Source of the DNA: WHTF01 sp964482425
GTDB lineage: Bacteria; Desulfobacterota; Binatia; UBA9968
Direction: 5' to 3'
Assembly (NCBI GenBank): GCA_964482425.1
Contig: CAYZXN010000034.1
Coordinates: 1 to 34,357 of the forward strand
Length of the DNA stretch: 34,357 bases
Within the stretch, counting starts at the first letter, position 1. Each line of letters begins with the position of its first letter. The notes under the pieces are model-generated. The model was given only the letters and a program-made list of their open reading frames with translations, was not told where the DNA came from and ran no database searches. Below are positions 8,131 through 16,958 of this stretch, piece by piece. Made by a program: the position numbers and the translations under genes.

Positions 8131-9684
8131 TTAACCCGGATTGCAGCACGCGATCTTGGCGGCTTTGGGCCTGTCCATTCCGGGAGTTTCCCAGACTGCG
8201 CGTAGATCGGGAGAGTACGGATGGCGTATGCCGTTTTCTTCCAGGATCGTGCCGGTAGCCTCAACCAGATCGGCGCGGTTGAACACCATTGTTTCATGGG
8301 TCAAGACTCCGGCACTGGCGAACTTGAAGCTGACTTGCTCGTCCCGAGAGTCGCGCAGGATTTCCACCAGATGGCGCAAATTCTTTACTGCGACGCCGTT
8401 GACTTCGGTGAGGACGCCGCGATTGGGGTCATCGTAGCCTTTGCTGATCCGATGGGGAAATAAAGGGGAGGCCACCATGACGAGCTCTTCGTTATTGAAA
8501 GCAGGCCGGTCGAAACGGCGGGTGAATAACGGGCTCGGTGTGCGGCCAAACGTGCTGAACGCCATCGAGCGTTGGGTGCCGAGCCTTTCAAGATAATCCT
8601 GGGTAGTTTGCGAGAAGACAAAAGGTCCGAAGATAAAATACCTCGGGTTGGCATTTAACAGGTAAGGAATGACCATCTCGCGCCGTGTATTCACAGGCAA
8701 ATTGACCTGCGCCAACTTACCGTCTCGATAGATGGTCAGAGGCAGGACGCCGTTATCGGCGAATTTCTGCACCAGGTACGACACCGAGAGCCGCAAGTCG
8801 TAACGCACTGCAACTTTACCGTCGCTGTCGACAGGGGTGCCGCCGATATGCGTGATGACGTCCCACTCCTTCAGTGGATAGTCGGCATCCTCACGATAGG
8901 GTTGTGCCACCATTACGCCAGTAAGCCCTTTAGGAAGGCCGAGCCTTTGCCGGAGCGCGTCGTTCTCGACGGTTTGCAAGAGGTCGTGCGCTTGCGGCTT
9001 GCCGTCGTACACGCCGTCGGCCATGTCGTTCAAAAACAACTGTATTTCTTCGACCGGAATCAAATAGCCGATGTTTTGGGCGTTTTGAATCAAGCTGAAC
9101 ACCAGACCGATGAGCTTTCCATCCGATACCGCCGGGCCGCCGCTGTTGCCGAAATTGAGCGCCGCATCGACCTGAATGCGCAATCCGCTTGCCTGGTAGT
9201 AATAATCCGTAAATTCGATGCGTGAGACGATTCCCTGAGTTACGGACAGCTCGGTACCGCCGGTTGGATAACCGTATACGTTGATATTATCCTTGACCCT
9301 GGGCAATTCTCTGGCAAAGGGCAGCGATCCGCGCTTTTCGAAAAAAGACTCGTCATCCAACTTCAAGATCGCCAGGTCCATGGATGGCGTTATGGCTTCC
9401 ACGCGTGCCGGCAGGTGGCGCGCGGACTGGTTCGGCTGGACATAGATCTGGCTGGCGTAGCGGACCACGTGTGCATTGGTAAGAATGCGTTTGCCTTCTA
9501 TGACGACGCCGGATCCTTTGACCGGTTGCGGGCTGTTTCTACTCCACGGCCGCAAGAGATCCGGCGTGTGATGAACGGCATGAATCTTGACGACCAGATC
9601 GCGGATCTGGTCTTGCGCCTGCGAGTGCGGCGCACTCAACGCCATAGAGACGAACATGAGAATACCGACGATTATGGAACCCAT
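8131..9684 (-). CDS. Exported HtrA/Deg-type serine protease with PDZ domain
   Basis: A 517-residue S1C protease. A signal peptide is clear (hydrophobic core GILMFVSMALS, likely cleavage after SQA). The catalytic triad is H72 (LTNAHVV), D103 (SMDLAILKL) and S181 (FGNSGGPAV). A PDZ domain follows (about 245-330), and the C-terminal third (about 340-500) resembles the extra PDZ-like domain of plant-type Deg proteases (GVLTEVNGVAVKNLRHLVEIL). The predicted role is quality control of envelope proteins in the periplasm. Start chosen at ATG 9684 with AGGGAG five bases upstream; a GTG two codons earlier would sit on top of that site. It is divergent from the EamA gene. Confidence 0.93.
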   Translation of the reverse strand: MGSIIVGILMFVSMALSAPHSQAQDQIRDLVVKIHAVHHTPDLLRPWSRNSPQPVKGSGVVIEGKRILTNAHVVRYASQIYVQPNQSARHLPARVEAITPSMDLAILKLDDESFFEKRGSLPFARELPRVKDNINVYGYPTGGTELSVTQGIVSRIEFTDYYYQASGLRIQVDAALNFGNSGGPAVSDGKLIGLVFSLIQNAQNIGYLIPVEEIQLFLNDMADGVYDGKPQAHDLLQTVENDALRQRLGLPKGLTGVMVAQPYREDADYPLKEWDVITHIGGTPVDSDGKVAVRYDLRLSVSYLVQKFADNGVLPLTIYRDGKLAQVNLPVNTRREMVIPYLLNANPRYFIFGPFVFSQTTQDYLERLGTQRSMAFSTFGRTPSPLFTRRFDRPAFNNEELVMVASPLFPHRISKGYDDPNRGVLTEVNGVAVKNLRHLVEILRDSRDEQVSFKFASAGVLTHETMVFNRADLVEATGTILEENGIRHPYSPDLRAVWETPGMDRPKAAKIACCNPG

Positions 9685-9816
9685 AAACACTCCCTACTGG
9701 TGCACGGACGATAAGTCGGCACAGTATACGATAATCATTCCACGAGTTAAAACCGTTTTTCAGCGCAGATTCGACTGAAATACCCTTGTCTAGTAGATCC
9801 AGGAGACCGACTCATC

Positions 9817-10680
9817 ATGCCCGCTGAAATCATCGCCGTTTTCGCCGCAATTTCTTACGCGCTGTTCACCGTTTACGGTTGGCTCGGGCTCGGCTACTCC
9901 ACCGCTCTGGTGGCCACTTTGGTTTCGCTGGCCTCACGTACGATCATGCTCTGGCTGGCCGTTGCGGTAACCGGCGGGATCCCGCAGTTTGCGCCGGCGG
10001 CGCTCTGGGTATTCTTCGGTTTGGGAGTTCTGCAAAGCGTCACGAGCCTGCTGACCTTTATTGGACTGCAGAAAATCGGCACGGCACGCAGCCAGCCCTT
10101 GCGCAACACCTATCCGCTATGGAGCGCCTTCATCGCCGTCACCCTGATGCAGGAACAGGCGGGAATGGCGGTGTGGACGGGAACGATCCTGGTGGTGGCC
10201 GGGGTCGTTCTCATCACCTGGCAACCGGAAGCGAAAGCCTTGGATTACTGCTGGTGGCACGTGTTTTACTCGTTAGGCGCAGGAGCCCTGGCGGGGATCG
10301 CGTTCCCATTGCGGCGCTACGGCTTGACGATTACCAATGAGCCGGTGTTCTTCGCGGCCATCATCGCCGTCGTGTCGCTGGTTTGCTCTCTACCGTACGC
10401 GTGGGTCTCGCAGCGAAATCAGGGCGCGCTTTGGCACCCGAAGGGTGTGATGTATTTCTCGATATCGGGATTCTTTGAAGGCTTGGGCGCTCTGTTGGGC
10501 TTGATTGCGTTGGGTGCGGGAACTGTTGTGGTGGTTTCTCCGATCGTTGCAACCACGCCGCTGTGGAACCTGGTGATTGCCTACTTGTTTTTGCGCGAGC
10601 GTGAGAAACTCAATGCGCGCACTGCGGTTGGAACAATGGCCGTGGTCGCGGGCACCATCGCCATTACGCTCGGCCGCTGA
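9817..10680 (+). CDS. EamA/DMT-family permease
   Basis: A 287-residue, very hydrophobic protein with about ten predicted membrane segments in two similar halves, as in drug/metabolite transporters. The end-of-half segments TYPLWSAFIAVTLMQEQ and TPLWNLVIAYLFLREREK are the characteristic EamA repeat, where a last helix enters an LxxE segment. Exported substrate unknown. ATG start with AGGAGA ten bases upstream. The YciI-like gene follows about 90 bases later on the same strand and may share the transcript. Confidence 0.92.
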   Translation: MPAEIIAVFAAISYALFTVYGWLGLGYSTALVATLVSLASRTIMLWLAVAVTGGIPQFAPAALWVFFGLGVLQSVTSLLTFIGLQKIGTARSQPLRNTYPLWSAFIAVTLMQEQAGMAVWTGTILVVAGVVLITWQPEAKALDYCWWHVFYSLGAGALAGIAFPLRRYGLTITNEPVFFAAIIAVVSLVCSLPYAWVSQRNQGALWHPKGVMYFSISGFFEGLGALLGLIALGAGTVVVVSPIVATTPLWNLVIAYLFLREREKLNARTAVGTMAVVAGTIAITLGR

Positions 10681-10770
10681 GAGCCATGAGTTTGACAATT
10701 TGTGCTCCCGGGGCGTATCGGTTGATGGATCGCCTCGGCGGTATAGCGCCGACGGGCCAAGGAGTATGCC

Positions 10771-11076
10771 ATGTGGTATCTGGTGATGCGCCGTGCGGTG
10801 AAGCCGCGCGAACAGTGGAGTGTGAACCTCGATCAACACCTTGCATGGATGAAGCAACAACACGATTCGGGGTGTATTCTCTTTTCAGGACCGACCCCGG
10901 ATCGAAAGTTCGGTATTTATGTCATCAAAGCCGCGTCGAAAGAGGAAGCCGACAGAATCGCGGCTAGCGATCCGTATACGGCGGCAGGTTGTTGCGCGTA
11001 TGAGATCTATGAATGGGAAGTGCACCAGATTATGGGCGCGGGCCCGTTCAGCGCGGCGCAGTTGCGCGGCCATTGA
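10771..11076 (+). CDS. YciI-family protein
   Basis: A 101-residue ferredoxin-like alpha/beta protein of the YCII family. It shows the usual layout: WYLVMRRA first strand, a conserved histidine in LDQHLAWMKQ, SGPTP turn, YVIKAASKEEAD helix start and the SDPYTAAGC motif with the conserved aspartate. These small proteins are putative enzymes (a dehalogenase/lyase-like role has been proposed) without a settled function. AAGGAG lies six bases before the ATG. Confidence 0.88.
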   Translation: MWYLVMRRAVKPREQWSVNLDQHLAWMKQQHDSGCILFSGPTPDRKFGIYVIKAASKEEADRIAASDPYTAAGCCAYEIYEWEVHQIMGAGPFSAAQLRGH

Positions 11077-11330
11077 TTCCGCAGTTGAGATTGACCCAAA
11101 GAGCGAGGAGCAAATCTTCCGTATCGAAGCCAATAGGTCCCTGTCTGTAACCAAACATCCTTCATCGCTGTTTTGATGGCCCTGTAAGATTTATACATTC
11201 TATCGTGAGGAGGCGAAAAAGACTCTGCAACTGCACGCTCTCTAGTGTCCTCGCTCCCAGGTTTGCCCCCTCGCGGGTTCACTTTTATCAATTGCGCCTG
11301 CGCTAAGGAGCAAGCCGACCGTCATCGCGC

Positions 11331-12041
11331 TTACATGCGCAGAAGCGTGCCGAAGCCCGCGATCGGAGCTTTGATGCCAAGAGCGTGCATGACCCACCAG
11401 AGCGATGCGGCGGTGCTGGAGACCACCGGTTTTTGTGTGTCGTCCTCGAGCTCCTGTACATAAGCTACCGAGCGCCAGCGGCCTTGAATCAACAAACTAT
11501 CGACGTTCGGGTGCAGTCGAAAAAGCTCCCGTGCGACTTTGTAAGAAGCGTAATCGGCAAGCTTAACCTGATCGACGGGCTTGGCCACCTCGAGTCCCTT
11601 GATGGCGAGCACTTGAAGCCCACCGTCTTCATAGTACTTCTTTACTGAATGATTGATAGCTTCTTTGTAGGCGGTTGCAATGACAGTGCTGCGAACGTTC
11701 AAGTGTTTGAGCGCCTCAACCGTTGCGCTCATGGCTGTACTTACCGGCAGGCCCACTTCGCTTGACAATCTGGCAACCACCTCCTGCTCTGCGGCATAAC
11801 CCCGCTGCGTGCCCAGGGTAATGCCGCCCATGAGAATGGCGTCGCACTCCTCGGCGGCAAAAATACCGAGACCGGCGCTCAGAGCGTCGATGGCTTTGTT
11901 AAACTCCGCCTCCGTGTGCGATTGAACGTTCAACCCGGAGGAGACGATTGTGAATCCCTTGGGCAGAATCAGGTCCCAATCCGACGGCGTCTCGAAAACC
12001 GACGGTGACAAATAGCCGATACGTGCTTTCCAGCCCGACAT
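11331..12041 (-). CDS. Arylmalonate decarboxylase/maleate isomerase-like protein B, catalytic cysteine missing
   Basis: A 236-residue protein of the Asp/Glu racemase superfamily, closest by eye to arylmalonate decarboxylase. It shares the LMG...RG loop (70-81), IATAYKEAIN around the conserved Tyr125, VVSSTAASLWWV and the C-terminal GFGTLLRM. In AMDase/maleate isomerase a cysteine sits in the motif LLSCGG; here the aligned sequence is LLIQGRW, giving Q186. The first-site cysteine of maleate isomerase is also absent (MGG, 71-73). The only cysteine is C66. So either it uses other chemistry or it is a binding protein. AGGAGGAG precedes the ATG. It follows a paralogue by 84 bases. Confidence 0.8.
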   Translation of the reverse strand: MSGWKARIGYLSPSVFETPSDWDLILPKGFTIVSSGLNVQSHTEAEFNKAIDALSAGLGIFAAEECDAILMGGITLGTQRGYAAEQEVVARLSSEVGLPVSTAMSATVEALKHLNVRSTVIATAYKEAINHSVKKYYEDGGLQVLAIKGLEVAKPVDQVKLADYASYKVARELFRLHPNVDSLLIQGRWRSVAYVQELEDDTQKPVVSSTAASLWWVMHALGIKAPIAGFGTLLRM

Positions 12042-12125
12042 GAAGTCTCCTCCTAGTTATCTATGCTTGGCGCGTGGGTTCATTTCGAGCCTTCAGTAGA
12101 GTGGTTTGAATCGCTCCATTCGGGT

Positions 12126-12860
12126 TCATGCCGGCATCTCCGCCAACAACCGTCCGTAGCCCGGCATCGGATGTCGCAGGCCGAGTCGCAACTGTGTTTC
12201 CCAGCAGCGTGCCGGCCCGGCGTGCACGACCGGAAGTCCCGAAGATTTTTCCAACGGCTCGATGATCTCCAGTGTCTTCCAGGCCGAGCCGAGCATGTAA
12301 AGGCCGTCGGCGTCCTTATGCTTGCCGGCCGCTCGTTTCATAAACTCGAGAATCTGCTCGGGCGGGACCCTGGGCACGTCGGCGAAAGGCGAATCGATGC
12401 CCTCCATGCCCAATACCTCAAAGCCGGCCTCGGTAAAATAGCGCGCAAAAACTTGGTTCATCTTTTCGGGAAAATAGCTGGCACCAACGAACTTCTTGAT
12501 TCCCAGGGTGCGCAAGGCGCGTATATGGTTCTGCCCCGAGGTAAACATCTGGACGCCATATGTCTTTTCCCAGCCGCTGATGAGTTCCTGTTCGCGTCTG
12601 TAACCCAGCAGCATAAAAGGAGGCGCGCCACTGGGACGGACGAGATCCGCGCCCATTCTTGCCAGCTCCGCTGATTTTGCTTCGTAGCCCGGCATCGACG
12701 TTCTGAACTCTTCCTCGGTGCCTTGCGTGAAGTTCATTGTCAGAGTGAGGTATTTGATCTTGGCGGGGATCTTTTCGTCAAGATCGACTTCCTGACCGGC
12801 TTCCGGCCTATTGGTGGGTTTGACCGTGCCAACGATATATTCTTTTTGGTTTTCCGCCAT
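12126..12860 (-). CDS. Arylmalonate decarboxylase/maleate isomerase-like protein A, catalytic cysteine missing
   Basis: A 244-residue paralogue of the following gene. The shared fold shows in FTSGQNHIRALRTLGIKK, GASYFPEKMNQVFARYF, VLGMEGIDSPFAD and the C-terminal PGYGRLLAEM, which matches AMDase closely. At the second catalytic position the sequence is YMLGSAWKTL (G191 where Cys is expected), and the first site is RPSGAPPF. The single cysteine, C219, is in the VVHAGPARCW segment outside the active site. AGGAGG lies seven bases before the ATG. It lies 67 bases after the ParB-like gene, in the same direction. Substrate and activity unknown. Confidence 0.75.
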   Translation of the reverse strand: MAENQKEYIVGTVKPTNRPEAGQEVDLDEKIPAKIKYLTLTMNFTQGTEEEFRTSMPGYEAKSAELARMGADLVRPSGAPPFMLLGYRREQELISGWEKTYGVQMFTSGQNHIRALRTLGIKKFVGASYFPEKMNQVFARYFTEAGFEVLGMEGIDSPFADVPRVPPEQILEFMKRAAGKHKDADGLYMLGSAWKTLEIIEPLEKSSGLPVVHAGPARCWETQLRLGLRHPMPGYGRLLAEMPA

Positions 12861-12927
12861 TGTCTAGCCTCCTGTATGATTGCGCCTGAGCCGGTATTGC
12901 GATCCTATCTCGGCGGCAAAGCCGCTC

Positions 12928-13914
12928 TTATGATTCGTCCGGTGCCCCGGCGGATCTTGCCAGGTCCTCCATTTTGATTTTTTCCGGAGTGAACTTGTTA
13001 ATAGCCTTGATCATGCGTTGCATGACTTCATCGAAGCTGAGCGGTGCCGCGTCCTTGGGCCGAAAGCGCAACGGATTTATCCGCGCGACGACGAAACTCT
13101 TGAGGTAAGGACTGGTCAGTCCTTTGGCTTTAAGCGCTTCGACTTTTTCAACGACGGCTTTGTCCAAATCGAGCACAGCCCCGGAGCGCTGGCGGCGAAT
13201 CTCTAGTGCTGCTTGCAACGGTTTTTTCAGAAACCCGTCGGCGCGGCGCAAAATCGGGTGATACGCGCCGCCACTAAAGCGGCCCTGTTCGAGATAGCAA
13301 AGACCCAGTGTGATCAGCGCCGCCTCCTCAAATTCCAAGGCGTAACTCTCCTCGCTGGCGCCGTCCAGTGTGGCCAGCTCCTGATACATCTTGATGACCT
13401 CCATCGCTCGTTCTCGAAGGTTGTGGCTCTTCTCGGTGTTAAGCGCGAGAATTTTGTACGCCGTAGATGCCTCTGGAACGACGATGGCCGTGACCGATTT
13501 CGCGCCGAGAGTGCGCAGCGCCGACAAGCGATGATTGCCATTAGGCGTCCAGTAGCGAATCCCGTTATTGTCGGTTTGGCCGCGCACCACGATAATCGGA
13601 TCGAGAAAGCGGCCCAGCTTGGCTATGACGGTTTCGAGCTTGCGCACGTGAGTATCGGAGAGATTGCGTTGGTAAGGCGTGGGCTCGACTTGCTCGATCG
13701 GCAGGGAAGCCAAAATTAGCCAGTGGCCGCCGAAGGGTTCGCGGTAAGAGCTGATGACTTTGGCGCCGTCGTTATCGATGGCGCGTTGGAGCTCTTCGAT
13801 GGCTGTGGGGACTATGCCCGTCAGCTCTTTGGGCGCAAGTCCAACAGACCGCCCGGGCAGCTTGCGGCGCTTGCGTGGCGCGCCGGTTTTTCTTTTAGAT
13901 CCTTTCTCCGCCAT
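12928..13914 (-). CDS. ParB/Srx-like nuclease-domain protein
   Basis: A 328-residue protein with a basic N-terminal tail (KRKTGAPRKRRK) and a ParB-type domain at about 68-150: LPIEQVEPTPYQR, then DTHVRKLETVIAKLGRFLDPIIVV, then the NGNHRLSALRTLGAKSV box (GNHR at 126-129) that corresponds to the GERR nucleotide-binding motif of ParB. A helical segment follows, without a recognisable KorB or helix-turn-helix partition domain. ParA is not present, so a partition role is unlikely. ParB-like domains can be CTPases, nucleases or sulfiredoxin-like. It sits between an MFS exporter (gap 35 bases) and the AMDase-like pair in one direction. Its start has no clear ribosome binding site. Confidence 0.75.
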   Translation of the reverse strand: MAEKGSKRKTGAPRKRRKLPGRSVGLAPKELTGIVPTAIEELQRAIDNDGAKVISSYREPFGGHWLILASLPIEQVEPTPYQRNLSDTHVRKLETVIAKLGRFLDPIIVVRGQTDNNGIRYWTPNGNHRLSALRTLGAKSVTAIVVPEASTAYKILALNTEKSHNLRERAMEVIKMYQELATLDGASEESYALEFEEAALITLGLCYLEQGRFSGGAYHPILRRADGFLKKPLQAALEIRRQRSGAVLDLDKAVVEKVEALKAKGLTSPYLKSFVVARINPLRFRPKDAAPLSFDEVMQRMIKAINKFTPEKIKMEDLARSAGAPDES

Positions 13915-13949
13915 GTTGTCCGCGTGCGCCTTTGCTTAACACACCCGGC

Positions 13950-15176
13950 TTACTGTTCCAACCGGCGTATGCTTGGCAGGAATATCGCGACCATGAGGGC
14001 CATTCCGCTAACCATGGTCCCCCCCACAATCACGGCCGATGGCGCGCTGCCGAATTCGGCGATGGCTCCGGCGATCATGCCGCCCACAGGCATGAGCTCC
14101 CAGGCCAGTCCGTGAATGCCCATGACGCGACCGCGCAATCGATCGGGCAGGTTGACCTGGAGAATGGCATGGATGATTGTCATATAAAATTGGCTTGCCA
14201 TGCCGAGGATACCCGCGAACGCCAGCGACAGCGGATACGAATTCGACAACGCGAACAGAATGAGCACGGCGCCGAAGATGGCGGCGCCGGTGATGGCTTG
14301 CCTGCCTTTGCCCCGTGAGTGGCCTAGATAAGCCGCCAGTAGTACGCCGCAGAGAGCGCCGGCACCGCCGGCGCTCTGCAGAAAACCGAAACCCTGAGAG
14401 CCCACCCCTAGGATGTTGCGCGCGAACACCGGCATCAGGATCAGATAAGACATGCCGAAAATACTGTTGAAAAAAGTCATGCCGATGAAAACGAGGTAAA
14501 TCTCATTGCGACGAATGAACGTCAGACCTTCCAACATATTCTGCAGGAGACCGCCGGAGGAGGCGGCCACCGAACGGCTGTCCACGCGGATGCCGACCCA
14601 CAGAAGGATCGCGGCGGCCGAAGCGCCGGCGCAGAAGTAAAAGGTCGGACCGATGCCGATCAGATAAATAAGCAGGCCGGCTACAGCCGGGCCCACGAGC
14701 TTATTCAACTGCCAGATCGTGCCGCCGATGGCGACGGCATTGGCGATATCTTCTTTGGGCACCATCTGCGGCAGTAACGCCATGCGGCTCGGCCGATCAA
14801 AGGCTCTGACGCATCCCGATAGAAAAGCCAACGCCATGACATGCCACAGCTCTACCCGTCCCGTGACCACGAGCGTCGCCAGTATGAAGAAAGTCAGCAC
14901 CGAACCGAACTGAGACAGGATCATTATGCGTCTGCGGTCGGCGCGATCGGCAACCGCGCCGCCGAGCAAGGTCAGAGCAATAGTCGGGATAGAGAAGGTC
15001 AGGCCGGTTACGCCAAGAAGCAGGGGAGAATTGGTCATTTCGAGGACCAACCAGCTCTGCGCAACCGCTTCCATGTTCTGCGCCAGAACGGAAAAAAGCT
15101 GTCCGAACCAGTAGAGACGGTAGTTGCGGTGACGCAGCGCGCTAACCGCCTGGAGTATACGTTGGCGTCCGGTCAT
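13950..15176 (-). CDS. MFS transporter (EntS/MFS_3-like exporter)
   Basis: A complete 408-residue permease with about twelve hydrophobic segments. It starts with the family-typical ALRHRNYRLYWFGQLFSVLAQNM and has the loop-2 motif GAVADRADRRRIMIL and the second-half loop LRGRVMGIHGL. The subgroup includes enterobactin exporter EntS and macrolide exporters; the substrate here is unknown. It heads a minus-strand run with the ParB-like and AMDase-like genes. It lies divergently from glutathione reductase with about 170 bases between starts. It resembles the fragment at the left window edge. Confidence 0.92.
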   Translation of the reverse strand: MTGRQRILQAVSALRHRNYRLYWFGQLFSVLAQNMEAVAQSWLVLEMTNSPLLLGVTGLTFSIPTIALTLLGGAVADRADRRRIMILSQFGSVLTFFILATLVVTGRVELWHVMALAFLSGCVRAFDRPSRMALLPQMVPKEDIANAVAIGGTIWQLNKLVGPAVAGLLIYLIGIGPTFYFCAGASAAAILLWVGIRVDSRSVAASSGGLLQNMLEGLTFIRRNEIYLVFIGMTFFNSIFGMSYLILMPVFARNILGVGSQGFGFLQSAGGAGALCGVLLAAYLGHSRGKGRQAITGAAIFGAVLILFALSNSYPLSLAFAGILGMASQFYMTIIHAILQVNLPDRLRGRVMGIHGLAWELMPVGGMIAGAIAEFGSAPSAVIVGGTMVSGMALMVAIFLPSIRRLEQ

Positions 15177-15285
15177 GGTCGGCAGCGGCTGTGATATCTT
15201 CCCGTCAGCGCGAGGGCGGCGAGACTGTCGCCGTCACTGTCGTTGCAAATCTATCCGGCTGTGAAATTTCCATACGAAACGGCTG

Positions 15286-15314
15286 TTGAGCAAACCAGTC
15301 GGACCTTCTATGCT
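15286..15314 (+). promoter_or_regulatory. Candidate sigma70-type promoter for glutathione reductase
   Basis: TTGAGC (15286-15291) and TATGCT (15309-15314) are separated by 17 bases and lie about 30 bases before the ATG at 15345. Each hexamer matches four of six consensus positions. This is a pattern match only. Confidence 0.4.
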
Positions 15315-15344
15315 TATGGGATAATTTCCCGAAAGGCAATTTTC

Positions 15345-16706
15345 ATGGCTGATTACGACTACGACTTGTTTACCATCGGCGCGGGCTCCGGCGGCGTTCG
15401 CGCAAGCCGGATGTCGGCCTCTTTCGGCGCGAAGGTTGCGGTTGCCGAGGAAAAAGCCCTAGGTGGCACTTGCGTCAACGTCGGCTGCATTCCCAAAAAG
15501 CTCCTGGTCTATGCTTCTCACTATGGCGAGGACTTCACCGATGCGGCGGGTTTTGGTTGGACGGTGGGCCCGCGAAACGTGGATTGGGCGAAGCTTATCG
15601 CTAACAAGGACAAGGAGATTGGGCGGCTGAACGGTGTCTATGGCAAACTGCTTGGAGATGCCGGTGTTGAAATATTCGAAGGACACGCTGAAATCATCGA
15701 CCCGCACACTGTGGCGGTAGACGGCAAACGGTACACAGCAAGATATATTCTCGTGGCCGTCGGCAGCTGGCCTTCGATTCCGGAGTTTCCCGGATGCGAA
15801 CACGTCATCACTTCCAATGAAGCGTTCTATTTGACGGCCCTGCCGCGAAAAGTAATTATTGTCGGCGGCGGCTATATCGGTGTCGAGTTTGCGGGTATCT
15901 TTCACGGCCTGGGCGCGCATACCTCACAGTTTTACCGAGGCGAGTTGTTTCTTCGTGGTTTCGATGACGACATCCGCCTCACCCTTGCCGAGGAAATGCG
16001 CAAGAGAGGCATTGATCTCCGGTTCAAGACCGATATCGTCAAGGTTGATAAATTCAAAGACAGTCTTAGGGCGACCCTTCTTGACGGCAGCGTGATGGAG
16101 GCAGATCAAATTCTCTATGCCACCGGGCGCGTGCCGAAGACTGGCGGGTTGGGACTGCAAAATGCGGGCGTGGAGATGAGAGCGAGCGGGGCTGTGATCG
16201 TCGATCCGTATTTAAGATCGAATGTCGAAAGCATTTACGCCATCGGCGATTGTACGGACCGGCTGATGCTGACACCTGTGGCCATCGCGGAGGGGATGGC
16301 GGTAGCCAATACCCTGTTCAGCAACAAGCGAGTAAGCCTCGACTATGAGAATGTCGCCACAGCGATTTTCAGCACTCCCAATTGCGGCACAGTTGGCTTA
16401 TCGGAGGAACAGGCGCGCCAGCGGGACTTCGAGATCGACATTTACATCAGCTCCTTCCGGCCCCTGCGTCACACCATGACTGGCAGCGCTGAAAAGACGA
16501 TGATGAAGCTCGTCGTCGATCGCGCCACGGATCGCGTGCTGGGCTGCCATATGGTCGGACCCGATGCCGGTGAGGTTATCCAGGGTTTCGCCGTGGCCCT
16601 TAATTGCGGCGCTACAAAGGCACAGTTCGACTCGACGATCGGTATTCATCCGACCGCGGCGGAGGAGTTTGTGACCATGCGCACCAAAGCGGAGCCACGG
16701 GCTTAG
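15345..16706 (+). CDS. gor: Glutathione-disulfide reductase
   Basis: A 453-residue FAD flavoprotein that reduces glutathione disulfide with NADPH in the cytoplasm. The FAD motif is GAGSGG (12-17). The redox pair is C43 and C48 in GGTCVNVGCIPKK, which is the glutathione reductase form of the motif. The second Rossmann motif GGGYIGVEFAG is followed by QFYRGELFLRGFDDD, whose two arginines fit NADPH use. The C-terminal HPTAAEE supplies the catalytic His-Glu of the dimer partner. Start chosen at ATG 15345, giving normal family length and the usual MxxYDYDLFTIG beginning; the open frame extends 34 codons upstream over the promoter. Monocistronic by position. Confidence 0.94.
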   Translation: MADYDYDLFTIGAGSGGVRASRMSASFGAKVAVAEEKALGGTCVNVGCIPKKLLVYASHYGEDFTDAAGFGWTVGPRNVDWAKLIANKDKEIGRLNGVYGKLLGDAGVEIFEGHAEIIDPHTVAVDGKRYTARYILVAVGSWPSIPEFPGCEHVITSNEAFYLTALPRKVIIVGGGYIGVEFAGIFHGLGAHTSQFYRGELFLRGFDDDIRLTLAEEMRKRGIDLRFKTDIVKVDKFKDSLRATLLDGSVMEADQILYATGRVPKTGGLGLQNAGVEMRASGAVIVDPYLRSNVESIYAIGDCTDRLMLTPVAIAEGMAVANTLFSNKRVSLDYENVATAIFSTPNCGTVGLSEEQARQRDFEIDIYISSFRPLRHTMTGSAEKTMMKLVVDRATDRVLGCHMVGPDAGEVIQGFAVALNCGATKAQFDSTIGIHPTAAEEFVTMRTKAEPRA

Positions 16707-16958
16707 CCTTCAACGGTCTCGACTGGCCTATCCGGCCCGCTCATCTGCCATTTCTGGCACGTTTGCCGTCTTCACGCCTCACTGAGAGGAGACATTCCCA
16801 GCCCTTACTCCGGCAGCTGTTCAAGCTATAAAGCCTTCTAAAACGAATAGCGATGCACCTGTAACTATGCACATTGAGTGTACCTTCGGACCACGGCACG
16901 GGAGTTGCTGTGGCCTTCTTAGTAGGTAGAATTCGGATTCGGTGAAACAGGAGGTGCC

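Noticed and set aside
8028..8297. 89-codon frame overlapping the protease end
   Set aside because: Out of frame with the protease, atypical composition and no ribosome binding site.
12063..12674. 203-codon plus-strand frame opposite AMDase-like protein A
   Set aside because: Shadow frame; the minus-strand gene has an AGGAGG site and conserved motifs.
12928..13914. Chromosome or plasmid partition locus
   Set aside because: No ParA, no parS-like palindromes seen nearby, and no partition-type C-terminal domains.
15243..15344. 34-codon N-terminal extension of glutathione reductase
   Set aside because: It would cover the best promoter candidate; family proteins begin near the YDYDLFTIG segment.
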